Notes under the pieces: generated by a model | Database searches by the model: none | The model's input: only the letters and a program-made list of their open reading frames with translations | What the model was told of the DNA's origin: nothing | Translations under genes and position numbers: made by a program | Origin: SXOA01 sp051004015 | GTDB lineage: Bacteria > Planctomycetota > Planctomycetia > Pirellulales > Pirellulaceae | DNA: 64,000 bases | Direction of reading: 5' to 3' | Assembly (NCBI GenBank): GCA_051004015.1 | Contig: JBPCKT010000073.1 | Span: forward strand, 1-64,000 | Shown: piece after piece, positions 33,537-42,674 of the stretch | How the letters are laid out: every line of letters starts with the position of its first letter | Numbering within the stretch: position 1 is the stretch's first letter

Positions 33537-34655
33537 CTACCTGTCCCGCGACAGCGGCATCACGACGTAGCCGTAGGCCTGGTCGTCGGCGAAAAAGACG
33601 GCGGCGGCTTCGGCGTTTTCGATGTCGATGGTGACGGTCTGCTCGGGGTTCAGGACCTTCAGGAAGTCGGCCACGAAGCGGTGATCGAGTGTGACGGAAA
33701 TCGGTGCTCCGCTGTAGGCAATGGGCATGTCCACTTTCGACTGGCCCGCTTCCGCGGTGCTGGCCGCCAGCGTCAGCGTGCCGTCGCCGAAGTTGAAATC
33801 GATGCCGCGGCTTTCCTGGTTGGTGACGACGGCGGCCTGGCGCAGTGCGGAATGAAAGGTTCCAACAGTAACGTCAATCTTGGCAGCGTCCCGTCGCTGG
33901 GGAAACACATCCCGCCAGCGAGGGAAACGGCCTTCCACCAATCGCGAGTAGTACACGGCCCGCTCGGTGCGGATCAGCACGTCATTACCGCGGGCGGCGA
34001 CGTGGACCTGGCCGTCGTTATCGGACAAGGCCCGGCCGATGGCCCGCATCGACTGTGTGCGGATGATGGTCATGGTGTCGCCCGTCTTGTGCCCGCCGAC
34101 CGATTCCGCCGGACCTTCCATCTTGGCCAGTCGGCGGCCATCCGTGCCGACGGCGATGATTTTCTTTTCATCGAGTTCGACCAGCACGCCGCCGAGAGCA
34201 TAGCGGCTGCTTTCCATGTCGGTGGCGAACTCGGTTCGAAGGATGATCTGCTTGAGCAGCGGAGCCGGGATGACGTGGTACTTCTTCTCCTCGAACGCGG
34301 CGACCACGGGGAACTCCGCCGGGTCTTCGCCGGTGAGCTTGAACTCGCTCCGCTCCCCTTTGACAACGGTCCCTTTAGTGTTGGCCTCGATTTGCAGCTT
34401 CTCGTCGCTGCTTTCGCGGAGGATGGCGCCAAAATTCGCCAGCGGCAGGACGGCGCTTCCTTCCTTCTGCACATCGACTCCTTCGACCACAATTCGGATG
34501 CCAACCTCCATGTCGGTCGCCATGAAGATGGCCCCCGTCTTGGTCACTTCCAGCTTCACGTTCTGCAGGATCGGCTTGGGGCTGCGGCTGGGGGCGAAGA
34601 GAGCGGCGGTTTGGAAAGCGGAGGCAAGTTTCTCGCGGTCACAAAGGATTTTCAT
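33537..34655 (-). CDS. dnaN: DNA polymerase III beta sliding clamp
   Basis: 372 residues starting MKILCDREKLASAFQTAALF, the typical clamp start. Three repeated clamp domains follow, with GGVLVELDEKKIIAVGTDGR RL in the middle domain and AYGYVVMPLSR at the end in place of the usual YVVMPMR. ATG 34655 is chosen by homology; a TTG 15 codons earlier only adds a non-conserved tail. The gene follows dnaA in the same direction after a 357-bp gap. Confidence 0.97.
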   Translation of the reverse strand: MKILCDREKLASAFQTAALFAPSRSPKPILQNVKLEVTKTGAIFMATDMEVGIRIVVEGVDVQKEGSAVLPLANFGAILRESSDEKLQIEANTKGTVVKGERSEFKLTGEDPAEFPVVAAFEEKKYHVIPAPLLKQIILRTEFATDMESSRYALGGVLVELDEKKIIAVGTDGRRLAKMEGPAESVGGHKTGDTMTIIRTQSMRAIGRALSDNDGQVHVAARGNDVLIRTERAVYYSRLVEGRFPRWRDVFPQRRDAAKIDVTVGTFHSALRQAAVVTNQESRGIDFNFGDGTLTLAASTAEAGQSKVDMPIAYSGAPISVTLDHRFVADFLKVLNPEQTVTIDIENAEAAAVFFADDQAYGYVVMPLSRDR

Positions 34656-35012
34656 GGCAATCACTTTCTTGATTGGCGGCGGTCGAAGCGAGTCGCTCAA
34701 CGGCGTCCGCGGCGAACTGTATTAAGAGATATCTTTAGTCAGTAGTAGTAATAATGCAGGGCGGTCTGATGTCGATAGCGGGCGGGTTGGCTGATGCAAG
34801 GTTGCTGGATGTCTGGAGTTAGGCCGAAATAAGAACGCAGAAACGGGTGTGGATAGCGTGTCGTTTGAAAGGTGTTTGGACGTTGGGTTGGTGTCTGTGG
34901 TTTCAGGCGTTTTGGTGATTGACCTCGCGAGTGTCAGTAACGTCGCAATCTCGCAATGAAAGCGACAGTATTCGACGGGTTTTCCCCAGGTTTAGCGCGT
35001 GAACCATGAGAT
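34656..35012. other. Candidate chromosome origin region (dnaA-dnaN gap)
   Basis: 357 bp without a gene between dnaA and dnaN. It contains an AT-rich tract at 34717-34756 that could unwind, and TGTGGATAG at 34848-34856, one mismatch from a DnaA box. A looser match CTGTCCACA lies at 36128-36136 upstream of dnaA. The gene order supports an origin here; the number of boxes is low, so the place is not certain. Confidence 0.45.
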
Positions 35013-36089
35013 TCATCTCTCCTCCGCGGCCAGGCCGGCAGCCAGCTCTTCGACGAGCCGTTGCAGCGGCAGGTTTTCCGCCAGTTCCGCGGCGGCTTTG
35101 TGGCAGGAGTGGAGGACCGTGGTGTGATCGCGATTGCCGAAGTACCGGCCGATGGCGGCGTAGCTGGCACCCGTGAGGCGGCGGCAGAGGTGCATCGCCA
35201 GGTTCCGCGGCTGGACGACGGACTGCCGGCGGGTCGGGCCGCGGAGGTCGGCCACGCTCTGCTGGAATTGTTTTGCCACGACCGCGGCCACGTGCTTCAT
35301 CACGGTGCGGGCCTCGGGGCGCTCTTGCTCGGTCAATTCATCGAGCCACGCCGGATCAACAGGCTTGTTTTTGATTTTCGCGCGCCGGGTCAGCTCGATC
35401 ACGGCATGGCGAAGCTGCGGCACCGTGACACGCGCCTGTCCGCCAGGCAGGGTCGGACTGGCGAGGCTCGCGAGCACCGCGGCCGGCAATTCCATCTGCT
35501 GCTCGCGGGCGAGGGCGGAAATGATCTCGCGGCGGGCCTCTTGTTGCGGCGGCAGGACTGGAACGATGAGCCCCGCACAGAGGCGGCTTTGCAGCATGGG
35601 GCACAGCGGCGTATCGAGCGGGCTGTGCCGCATGGTGGCGATGACGAGCGAGCCGCGGCGGGTGAGCGCGTCGAGCAAATGAATCAGCTCTTGCTCCGCG
35701 CCGTGCTTGCCGGCCAGGCGATGCAGATCGTCGATGGCCAGCAGTTGGGCACGACCGAACTTCTGGCGGAAATCGCCGATGGAATCGGCATCGCAGGCGT
35801 CGGCGAAGGTGCGGGCATAGTCCGCCCCGGTGATGTGAATGATTTGCGCTGGCGGCAATGCGGCGGCGAATTCACTGGCAAACAGATCCAGCAGCAGCGA
35901 CTTGCCGCACCCCGTGACGCCCCAGAGTACGACAGGATTCCATGTCGGCTCCTCGCCGGCGATGACCTGCTCGATACAGCGGACGAGGAGATTTTCCCTT
36001 CCGCCGATGTACGGCGAAAGCGGCATTGATGCATGCGCTCCGCGGGCCTTTCGGGGAATTGAAAACAGGGTGCTCACCGCAGAAACCAA
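35013..36089 (-). CDS. dnaA: Chromosomal replication initiator DnaA (short form)
   Basis: 358 residues, against about 450 for typical DnaA. AAA+ domain III is present: Walker A GVTGCGKS at 57-64, Walker B LLAIDD at 116-121. Domain IV with the box-binding helix-turn-helix is intact: PRNLAMHLCRRLTGASYAAI and GNRDHTTVLHSCHK. Domains I and II (self-interaction and helicase contact) are absent; the frame before residue 22 has only a short non-conserved start. The TTG at 36089 is weak; GTG 36077 or ATG 36026 are alternatives. With DciA next door, helicase loading may not need domain I. Confidence 0.88.
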   Translation of the reverse strand: MVSAVSTLFSIPRKARGAHASMPLSPYIGGRENLLVRCIEQVIAGEEPTWNPVVLWGVTGCGKSLLLDLFASEFAAALPPAQIIHITGADYARTFADACDADSIGDFRQKFGRAQLLAIDDLHRLAGKHGAEQELIHLLDALTRRGSLVIATMRHSPLDTPLCPMLQSRLCAGLIVPVLPPQQEARREIISALAREQQMELPAAVLASLASPTLPGGQARVTVPQLRHAVIELTRRAKIKNKPVDPAWLDELTEQERPEARTVMKHVAAVVAKQFQQSVADLRGPTRRQSVVQPRNLAMHLCRRLTGASYAAIGRYFGNRDHTTVLHSCHKAAAELAENLPLQRLVEELAAGLAAEER

Positions 36090-36255
36090 TCCGTGAAAAA
36101 TACCACCGCAGCCGCGAAAATGAGGGGCTGTCCACAGGCCGGCAGAAGGGGCGGGCGCTGCAAAAATTTGCTGTCAAAACATGCTTTCGCCAATGTCCCG
36201 ATTATAAGGAAATGGAAGCCCACTGACGAGCAGGCATGGGCGATAATTGGCCGCT

Positions 36256-37446
36256 TTATTGGCGACGTAAGTGATTGACACACTTGAGGATGCGATTAGC
36301 CGCTTCCTGGACCTCGGCAAGGGTTGTCACGGCGCTCAAACTAAGCCGAATTGCGCTTTCAATTTGCTCCTGCGGAAGTCCCATCGCGACGAGCGTGGCC
36401 GACGGCTCACTCGACCCGCTGGCGCATGCCGAGCCGGTGCTGCACGCCACGCCCGCCATGTCGAGTGCCATCACCAGAGCCTGGCGATTGATGCCGGGGA
36501 AGGCAATGCAGGTCGTCGTCGGCAAGCGCGGAGCCGCTGCCCCGATGATGACCCCGCGGGGAGCACCGGCGAGCAGCAGCGTTTCCAACTCATCGCGGAG
36601 AGCGGTCATGCGCGCTTGTCGCTGCGCCATTTCCTTGTTCGCCATCACCAGCGCCGAGTGGAAGCCCACCGCCAGCGCCACCGACTCCGTCCCGGGCCGC
36701 AGGCCCCCCTGCTGAAAGCCGCCATGAAATATCGGCTGAAGCTTCGCACCGTGCTTTAGTAAGAGTCCGCCGATGCCGAGCGGGCCGTGAAACTTGTGCG
36801 GCGCGACGCTCATCGCGGTGACGCCGACCTCGCGGAAATTCACCGGGATTTTGCCGATGGCTTGAACGGCGTCGGTATGAAAGGGAATGCCTTTTTCCGA
36901 TGTGACGAGAGCCAGGTCATGCACCCCTTGCACAACGCCCGTTTCATTGTTCGCGAACATGACACTCACGAGCTGTGTTCGCTCGTCAATCAGACGAGTC
37001 AATTGCGGAACATCCACGCAGCCTTTCTTCAGCGCAGGCAGACGCCGCACTTCCATGCCCGCGTGGGCGAGCGCTGCCGCCGCGCCGAGGGCGCTGGGAT
37101 GCTCGATGGAGGAGATGACGATGTTAGGCTGCGGCACTTCTGCTCCGCACTCTGCACTCTGCACTCTGCACTCCACCATCCCCCTGATCGCCAGCTGGTT
37201 CGCCTCCGTTCCGCCGCTGGTGAAAATCAGGCGGTCGGCGTCCATGCCGCCCGTTTTGCCGCCGAGCAGGGAGACGATTCCCTCGCGGGCTTCCTCTAAT
37301 ACGCGGCGGGCCTTGCGACCGAGGGAGTGCTGACTAGCGGGGTTGCCCACCAGGTCCTTAGCCGCGCGGAGCATCGACTCCGCCACTTCCGGGTGAATCG
37401 GAGTGGTGGAATTGTTATCCAGATAGATGGGAGCAGGGCTGTTCAT
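36256..37446 (-). CDS. Cysteine desulfurase (NifS/IscS family)
   Basis: PLP enzyme that takes sulfur from cysteine for Fe-S clusters and thiolated tRNA. 396 residues: IYLDNNSTTPIHPEV at the start, FTSGGTEANQLAI, SVMFANNETG, the PLP lysine in SVAPHKFHGPLG, RPGTESVALAVG, and the catalytic Cys loop ACSTGSACASGSSEPSATLV. The insert CRVQSAECGAEV (around residues 93-104) is coded by a seven-base tandem repeat. No iscU or other cluster gene is adjacent. Confidence 0.93.
   Translation of the reverse strand: MNSPAPIYLDNNSTTPIHPEVAESMLRAAKDLVGNPASQHSLGRKARRVLEEAREGIVSLLGGKTGGMDADRLIFTSGGTEANQLAIRGMVECRVQSAECGAEVPQPNIVISSIEHPSALGAAAALAHAGMEVRRLPALKKGCVDVPQLTRLIDERTQLVSVMFANNETGVVQGVHDLALVTSEKGIPFHTDAVQAIGKIPVNFREVGVTAMSVAPHKFHGPLGIGGLLLKHGAKLQPIFHGGFQQGGLRPGTESVALAVGFHSALVMANKEMAQRQARMTALRDELETLLLAGAPRGVIIGAAAPRLPTTTCIAFPGINRQALVMALDMAGVACSTGSACASGSSEPSATLVAMGLPQEQIESAIRLSLSAVTTLAEVQEAANRILKCVNHLRRQ
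37147..37173. repeat. Heptamer tandem repeat GCACTCT inside the desulfurase gene
   Basis: Three perfect GCACTCT units and a fourth of GCACTCC. Seven is not a multiple of three, so gain or loss of a unit would shift the frame. Confidence 0.8.
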
Positions 37447-37469
37447 CGCCCCCTATTTTACGCCCCGCC

Positions 37470-38102
37470 CTAGGACTTATGACACGCCAGGCAACTCTGC
37501 TGGGAGAACGCGACCAGGCGCACCGTAGGGAGCAGGTCGCCAGTCTGGTGGCATCGCGTGCAGCACGCGACCTTCGCAGCGCCATCGTGCGAAGCCCTCA
37601 CGGGCACCAGACAAGCCTCCGGTAGTTGGAGGGAAGCCAGGTGCAGCAAGCCGTGTTCCGTGGGCTCTGTTCCCCGCGCGAGGGGGGACGTGAACGCCGG
37701 CAGAGCGACCAGATCGGCTTTCCCGGCAAGTTCCCCTGGGCTCGCCGCCCAAAACAATCCGCCGACGGCGAGCAGGATTGCCGCGGCCGCGCCGAGCTGT
37801 GACCAGGCATGCGCGCTGAGGGACAGAAAACTTCGCCTGTGGCAGTTGGCCAGGGCCGCATGCTGCTGCGACTCCAAACGGGCAAAAACTGTGCTGGCAA
37901 GTTCAGCAGCGCTGCCATGGTCCCGCTCGTCCGAGCGCAGCGCGTCGCCAAAGAGGTCCACCGCAGGGCCGGCCGCCTCCGCCAATTGCCGGCACTCCGC
38001 GCAGCATTCCAGATGTTCGCACAGGGCCTCATCCTTTTGCGCCGCATCGCAGCCGCTGGTCAGGGCTTCAAAAACTTCGTCGCAATTCAAGAGCATTTTC
38101 AT
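37470..38102 (-). CDS. Membrane anti-sigma factor with two C-terminal CXXCH haem motifs
   Basis: 210 residues. The N-terminus has a zinc anti-sigma finger (H30-x3-C34-x2-C37 with C28 nearby). One membrane helix spans about 103-119 (LGAAAAILLAVGGLFWA). The part outside the cytoplasm ends with CTRCH at 181-185 and CLACH at 204-208, two c-type cytochrome haem sites 18 residues apart. It overlaps the ECF sigma gene by four bases (ATGA), so it is the partner of that sigma factor. The tail suggests a redox or haem-sensing switch. No family with this exact domain order is known to me. Confidence 0.8.
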   Translation of the reverse strand: MKMLLNCDEVFEALTSGCDAAQKDEALCEHLECCAECRQLAEAAGPAVDLFGDALRSDERDHGSAAELASTVFARLESQQHAALANCHRRSFLSLSAHAWSQLGAAAAILLAVGGLFWAASPGELAGKADLVALPAFTSPLARGTEPTEHGLLHLASLQLPEACLVPVRASHDGAAKVACCTRCHQTGDLLPTVRLVAFSQQSCLACHKS

Positions 38103-38728
38103 GCATCACCTCGACCGTCTGGGAATACTCGTTGCAGGTTCGCGCCACCTTCTTTCAGCCACTCGCTCAACTGAAGCAAGCCCTGTTTCACGCGCGTTTT
38201 TGCCGTCGTCAGGCTGCATTCCAGCGCGGCGGCGATTTCCTGAAACTTCAGCCCGCCAAAAAACCGCAGCCGCAGGGCATCGGCCTGAATCGGCGGCAGA
38301 CGGGCCAGCAACGCGTGCAAGTTGCCGCGGCTTTCGCTGGCGAGCAGCGCGTCGACCGGAGAGGCCTCGTCGCTGGCCAAAGAACCGGCGGAGCGGGCGG
38401 TGTCATTTCCGCAGCCAGGCCAGTCCAGCGGTCCGGCCGCCTGGCGGGACTGTTTTTGCGCGTGCCGCGTGCATTGGTTCAGCAGCACCGTCCAGAGCCA
38501 GGTCCGAAAACTGAACCGCGAATCATAGCTGCGGAGCCATTTGAGCAGGCAGAGAAACGTCTCCTGTACTGCGTCGTCCGCCCAGTCGTCCCTCCCCAGG
38601 CGACTGCGGGCGGCTGCTCGGAGCGAATGCTGATACCGCTCCACGAGCTGCACGAAGGCCTCACGGTCGCCAGCCAGAATGGCGGAAACGAGAGCTGCAT
38701 CGGTGGTATGGGCATCAAACGCTGGCAT
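38099..38728 (-). CDS. ECF sigma factor
   Basis: 209 residues. Region 2: DREAFVQLVERYQHSLRAAA and DDWADDAVQETFLCLLKWLR with SFRTWLWTVLLNQC; region 4: LPPIQADALRLRFFGGLKFQ EIAAALECSLTTAKTRVKQG. It directs RNA polymerase to stress or envelope promoters and is held by the coupled anti-sigma factor. ATG 38728. A Gly/Ser/Ala-rich linker joins the two regions. Confidence 0.93.
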   Translation of the reverse strand: MPAFDAHTTDAALVSAILAGDREAFVQLVERYQHSLRAAARSRLGRDDWADDAVQETFLCLLKWLRSYDSRFSFRTWLWTVLLNQCTRHAQKQSRQAAGPLDWPGCGNDTARSAGSLASDEASPVDALLASESRGNLHALLARLPPIQADALRLRFFGGLKFQEIAAALECSLTTAKTRVKQGLLQLSEWLKEGGANLQRVFPDGRGDA

Positions 38729-38831
38729 GGGGGTGCTACCAGGCCGGAAACGGCACCTCGGGCGGACAGCCGCCCCAGTTGCGCATTCTACCAGAGGATG
38801 ATAGCGCCCCTAGGGCGAAAAAGTGCGAAAT

Positions 38832-39344
38832 CTATACGGTGATGAAGGCGATATTGGAGAACAAGCCGCCGGCATCCTGGGTCTGCGAGAAAATGGTTCC
38901 GCTAAACTCCGGGGTAACTTCATATGAGTAACTAAACCAGTCATTCGCGTCGACCGTCAGTTGAAGGTTGAGAAGGCCCGAGATCGACACGGCGTACCCT
39001 GTTGGGTCTTGATCGTCGGTGACAAATCCCTGAATGAGGATGCAATTCCCCTCATAAGTGAAGGTGAAATTGCTAATGACCGGAGCCGCATTGAGAGCGG
39101 GAGGGGGATCGACTGGTACCACCGGGGGATCGGCAAGAGGGGAGAAAACTTCGGCGGGCATAACAGGTGGAACTTCGGGCACCGGGGGAACTTCCGGGAT
39201 CAACAGGTCGCCAGCCAGGGCGTATCGCGTTTCCAACTGCTCCCCAAGTAGCCGGCGTCCGCGTGCAGCCGGCCGGCGTTTCTTGGGGGAAGGCGTCCTC
39301 CAATGCAGGACGGAGCTGAACAACGCTGAGAGTCCAAGTTGCAT
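38832..39344 (-). CDS. Secreted planctomycete protein with LExR-type N-terminal motif
   Basis: 170 residues from ATG 39344, with GGAG nine bases upstream. The N-terminal RRLLGEQLETRYALAGDLL is the planctomycete LExR sorting-like motif found at the start of many exported giant and small proteins. A Pro/Val-rich linker (PEVPPVPEVPPVMPAEV) follows, then a beta-sandwich-like domain (PVISNFTFTYEGNCILIQGF and FSGTIFSQTQDAGGLFSNIA). Likely cell-surface; ligand unknown. Confidence 0.7.
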   Translation of the reverse strand: MQLGLSALFSSVLHWRTPSPKKRRPAARGRRLLGEQLETRYALAGDLLIPEVPPVPEVPPVMPAEVFSPLADPPVVPVDPPPALNAAPVISNFTFTYEGNCILIQGFVTDDQDPTGYAVSISGLLNLQLTVDANDWFSYSYEVTPEFSGTIFSQTQDAGGLFSNIAFITV

Positions 39345-39585
39345 GGTCACGATCTCCGGTAGGGCCGTTGATTCAAACTATTTCGGCATGTGGGGAAGCG
39401 ATGATGAGGCCTCTCTCAACCCCTACTACTTAAATCGCAATCCAGCCGCCAAACCGGGCCGAGAAAATTCCTCATTTCCTAAACCCTTACCGAACAAGGG
39501 TTAGCGTCGAGACTTCGAGACGGCTGGCGTTGCACGAAATCACCACGGGATCATGGAGACGAATCCAAGATGCCACAGAAGATTA

Positions 39586-41805
39586 CTAGGGACGAGCAAC
39601 CAGGCTCGACCCTCGCGACCCCGTCTGAAGATGCAGGCTGAGCGAAGGCTCGTAGTAGAGAGGCGTGGACAGCGGCTTTTGCTCGCGCCCTTGCAAGAGC
39701 TTGTGCTCCTCCGGCGTGAGCTTGTCGGTGAGCCCGCCGAGAAATGGCCCTTCGGCATTCACGGCCAATTGGGAAGCTCCCGAGGAGACCGCCTGGCGGA
39801 GATATTCCAGGGCCGCTTCCCGATATTTCTCGCGGCTGGCTGGTTCGTGGGTTGATTGGTAGACGTAGATGCAGGCCGCATCCAGGCCGAGCAGCGGGTC
39901 ATTCGGAGTCCCAGCCAGGGCGTTTTGCAGATGCCCCAGCGTGGTGGTGGGCAACGGCCTGGAGTCGCTTCGGGCACTAATCAATTGCGCCCTCGCACAG
40001 AGGTGGTGGGACAACGGCAGCAAACCAGCCGGCTGAGACGCTAGCATTTTCTCCAATAGAGCAGCGGTTTCGTCGCGTCTGTTTGTTTTGAAGAAACAAT
40101 ATGCAAGATTGTGGAGTAACTGTGGAGATGAAAAATTGTTAGCAACAGATTTTTCAAGATTTACTTGCGCCTGGACGAAGTACCCACTTTTAAGGTGACA
40201 AAAACCGACGTAGTACAGAAGCTGACCATCGCCGCTTTGATCGAAAGCGTTTTGATAGTCCCGCTGAGCCAGCACGAAATCCTTGGCCTGCCGATGCGCC
40301 TGCCCGCGGGCGAACAAGGCCGCCGCGTCGTTGGGTTTGACTTCCAAAATGCGACTAAAGTACTCAATGGCGGTCTGCGAATCCCCCTGGGAATATGCCT
40401 GCTCCCCCACCCGAAACATTCGCGCGTCGTACGGCTCCCCCGAAGCCCACACGGCGGCGGAAAGGGCGACAACGGCGAGAATCCCGGCGGCGCTGGCCAG
40501 TGCGGCGCGGCGGTTGCGCCGGAGCCAACGGGCAGCGCGGGCTTTCCAGGCGAGCGCTTCGCCCAGCGCCTTGGCAAACTCCGCCGCCGAAGGAAAGCGG
40601 TCCGCCGGGTCGGGGCTGAGGGCTTTGAGCACTGCCCTTTCCACATGGCGGTCGACCTCGGGGTTTCGTGCCGCGGGGCTTGGCGGCAGCGTCAAGCGGC
40701 CTTTCAGCCATTCCTCCAGGCGGGCCTGCTTTCCGGGAGCCGTCGGGGGCCTTGAAGGAAGCTCGCCGCAGAGCAACTCGTACAGCAGCGCGCCGAGCGA
40801 GTACACGTCGCCCCGGGGATCGAGCTTGCTCTCGGAGTGGACGTCGTCCGCCAGCAGGCAGCGAATTCGCTCCGGCGCCATGTAGGCAACCGTTCCCCCC
40901 ACGCGTTCCAGCGGCATCTCCAAATCCGAGGAGAGATTGAAATCCAGCAGCATCGGCCGCCCGCTCCGCGACAGCAGCACGTTGGAGGGCTTGATATCCC
41001 GGTGCAGCACGCCGGCCGCATGTGCCGTCGCGAGCGCTTCCGCCAGTTGCACGCCAAGCTGCAGAATCCCTTCGACATACGTTCCCCGCCGCAGGATCGG
41101 ATCGGCGTCGGGCTCGTCCGCCTCGCGGCTTCCCACGGGCTGGTACTGGCGGGCAACGGAGAGCAGGATTTCCGCCGTTTGCGGCGGCTGGCCCTTGGAA
41201 TACGCCAAATCAAGCAGGTCCACCAGCGTGGCCGTGCCTAAAAAGGGCATGCAAATGCAGGTGAGTCCGCTGGCCGCATCCTGATGGACGGAGTGGACCG
41301 GGACGATACTGGGATGCTCGAGTTTTCCCAGCAACCTGGCTTCGGTCGCGCCGTGGCGGGAGATCTTCACCACGACTCGCCGTTGTCCCAGCTCGGGCTG
41401 ATGGGCGAGATAGACCTTGGCGATCGCCCCCTCTCCGAGCTTCTGGATGATTTTGAAGCCCAGCACGGATTCGCCCGCTTCCGGCCATTTCCACGGCTTC
41501 TCCTTCGGGTCCTCGGGATGACCATCCAGGAACTGATGCACGTCGATCAGGCGCTGCAGCGACTGGCGATAGGTCGGAAACTTCCGGCAAAAGGTGCTGG
41601 GGACCAGCGTTTCTCCCGCCTCGTTCCGCAGGCAATATTCTTCGTAAATCAGGTCCATCGCCAACGATTTGCGTTCCCGCACTACCGGGTTGGCGGAGAG
41701 AAAACCGGCAGCATCGGGGGAATCGCCGCCGCGCCAACGATCAATCACCTCGCGGACCAGGCATTCCGGCGTGGAGGACTCGAGATGGCGGGGGGGGCTC
41801 GTCAT
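39586..41805 (-). CDS. Serine/threonine protein kinase with membrane helix and TPR repeats
   Basis: 739 residues from ATG 41805 (a TTG 22 codons upstream overlaps the sigma stop). A short N-terminal segment with the ECF-kinase-like EVIDRWRGGDSPDAAGFLSA comes first, then the kinase: glycine loop LGEGAIAKVYLA, ATP-binding Lys147 in VVVKIS, HRDIKPSN at 268-275, Asp288 in DFN (the usual DFG Gly is Asn), APE at 310-312. A membrane helix at about 436-454 is followed by at least four TPR-like units (GEQAYSQGDSQTAIEYFSRI, and similar). Directly coupled to the ECF sigma before it. Probable signalling hub. Confidence 0.9.
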   Translation of the reverse strand: MTSPPRHLESSTPECLVREVIDRWRGGDSPDAAGFLSANPVVRERKSLAMDLIYEEYCLRNEAGETLVPSTFCRKFPTYRQSLQRLIDVHQFLDGHPEDPKEKPWKWPEAGESVLGFKIIQKLGEGAIAKVYLAHQPELGQRRVVVKISRHGATEARLLGKLEHPSIVPVHSVHQDAASGLTCICMPFLGTATLVDLLDLAYSKGQPPQTAEILLSVARQYQPVGSREADEPDADPILRRGTYVEGILQLGVQLAEALATAHAAGVLHRDIKPSNVLLSRSGRPMLLDFNLSSDLEMPLERVGGTVAYMAPERIRCLLADDVHSESKLDPRGDVYSLGALLYELLCGELPSRPPTAPGKQARLEEWLKGRLTLPPSPAARNPEVDRHVERAVLKALSPDPADRFPSAAEFAKALGEALAWKARAARWLRRNRRAALASAAGILAVVALSAAVWASGEPYDARMFRVGEQAYSQGDSQTAIEYFSRILEVKPNDAAALFARGQAHRQAKDFVLAQRDYQNAFDQSGDGQLLYYVGFCHLKSGYFVQAQVNLEKSVANNFSSPQLLHNLAYCFFKTNRRDETAALLEKMLASQPAGLLPLSHHLCARAQLISARSDSRPLPTTTLGHLQNALAGTPNDPLLGLDAACIYVYQSTHEPASREKYREAALEYLRQAVSSGASQLAVNAEGPFLGGLTDKLTPEEHKLLQGREQKPLSTPLYYEPSLSLHLQTGSRGSSLVARP

Positions 41806-41867
41806 GAGGGGTTGCTGCGCGGAATCATGCGGCGCGGGTGGATATCGAAGATGGGGGCTCTGCAAAC

Positions 41868-42452
41868 TCAAATCTCCACTTCGGCTTCGTCGCCGACCAA
41901 CTGTTCAATCGCCTTGCGGGCCGTCCGTTCGTTGATGTTCAGCTGCTCGGCGATTTCCGGGAACGTCGCCCCCATGAAGCGAAGCTCCACGATCCGGCGG
42001 ACGGATTCCGGCTGATTGTCCACCAGTTGGTGCCAGCGCTCGCGGGCGATCGCCACGGCACTTGGGCTGGGGTCAGGATTGGCGCAGCGGACGTCCAATT
42101 CTTCTTCCAGATCGCCGAAGCCAATTTCCCGATTGATGTCGTTCTTGTCCGACATCATGCGGCGGCGGACCTCTCCCACAACTTTGTTGCGCGCCAGGGA
42201 CGCCAGGTAGGCGAGCAGCGCCGCGGGAGAATCCAGCCGGCGAAAGCGTTCGGGCTCGCGGAAGAAGGAGGCCCACACCACCTGCGCAAAATCGAGCGAG
42301 TCAAACTTGGACCGCATTTCTTGGTTGAGGCTGCGCCGCACATAGCGTTTGACGTGCGGGCCGTACTTCTCGAGCAATTGCCAGGCGGCATCCTGGGAAC
42401 CGTCGTGTACGCGCTCCATCAGTTCGGCAAATTCCGAGGGGAGATCCCTCAT
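41868..42452 (-). CDS. ECF-type sigma factor paired with the kinase
   Basis: 194 residues from ATG 42452 (an upstream GTG 42509 is possible). SEFAELMERVHDGSQDAAWQ, ... FDSLDFAQVVWASFFREPER, RNKVVGEVRRRMMSDKNDIN form region 2; ESVRRIVELRFMGATFPEIA with EQLNINERTARKAIEQL forms region 4. This kind of sigma next to a large kinase is typical of planctomycetes. Its stop codon lies directly before the kinase, suggesting that kinase activity controls it. Confidence 0.9.
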   Translation of the reverse strand: MRDLPSEFAELMERVHDGSQDAAWQLLEKYGPHVKRYVRRSLNQEMRSKFDSLDFAQVVWASFFREPERFRRLDSPAALLAYLASLARNKVVGEVRRRMMSDKNDINREIGFGDLEEELDVRCANPDPSPSAVAIARERWHQLVDNQPESVRRIVELRFMGATFPEIAEQLNINERTARKAIEQLVGDEAEVEI

Positions 42453-42674
42453 GGCATTACTAACACAAGCGGGGGGCGGGAAGGTCCGCTCCTTGGGTCT
42501 ATGAAACACCGTCCTGGAAATCGGCGTTCATTCTAACGGCAAAGAATTGGAATTCCTATCGGTTTTTCGAAGGTTTGGCGGAATTCCTGGAGCAGACTGA
42601 CCAAGTTCAAGGGAGAGCGAGCTCGGGGGATGGTCCTGGCAAAGGTGGCGGAGCGGCTTGCCGGAAACTCCCCG

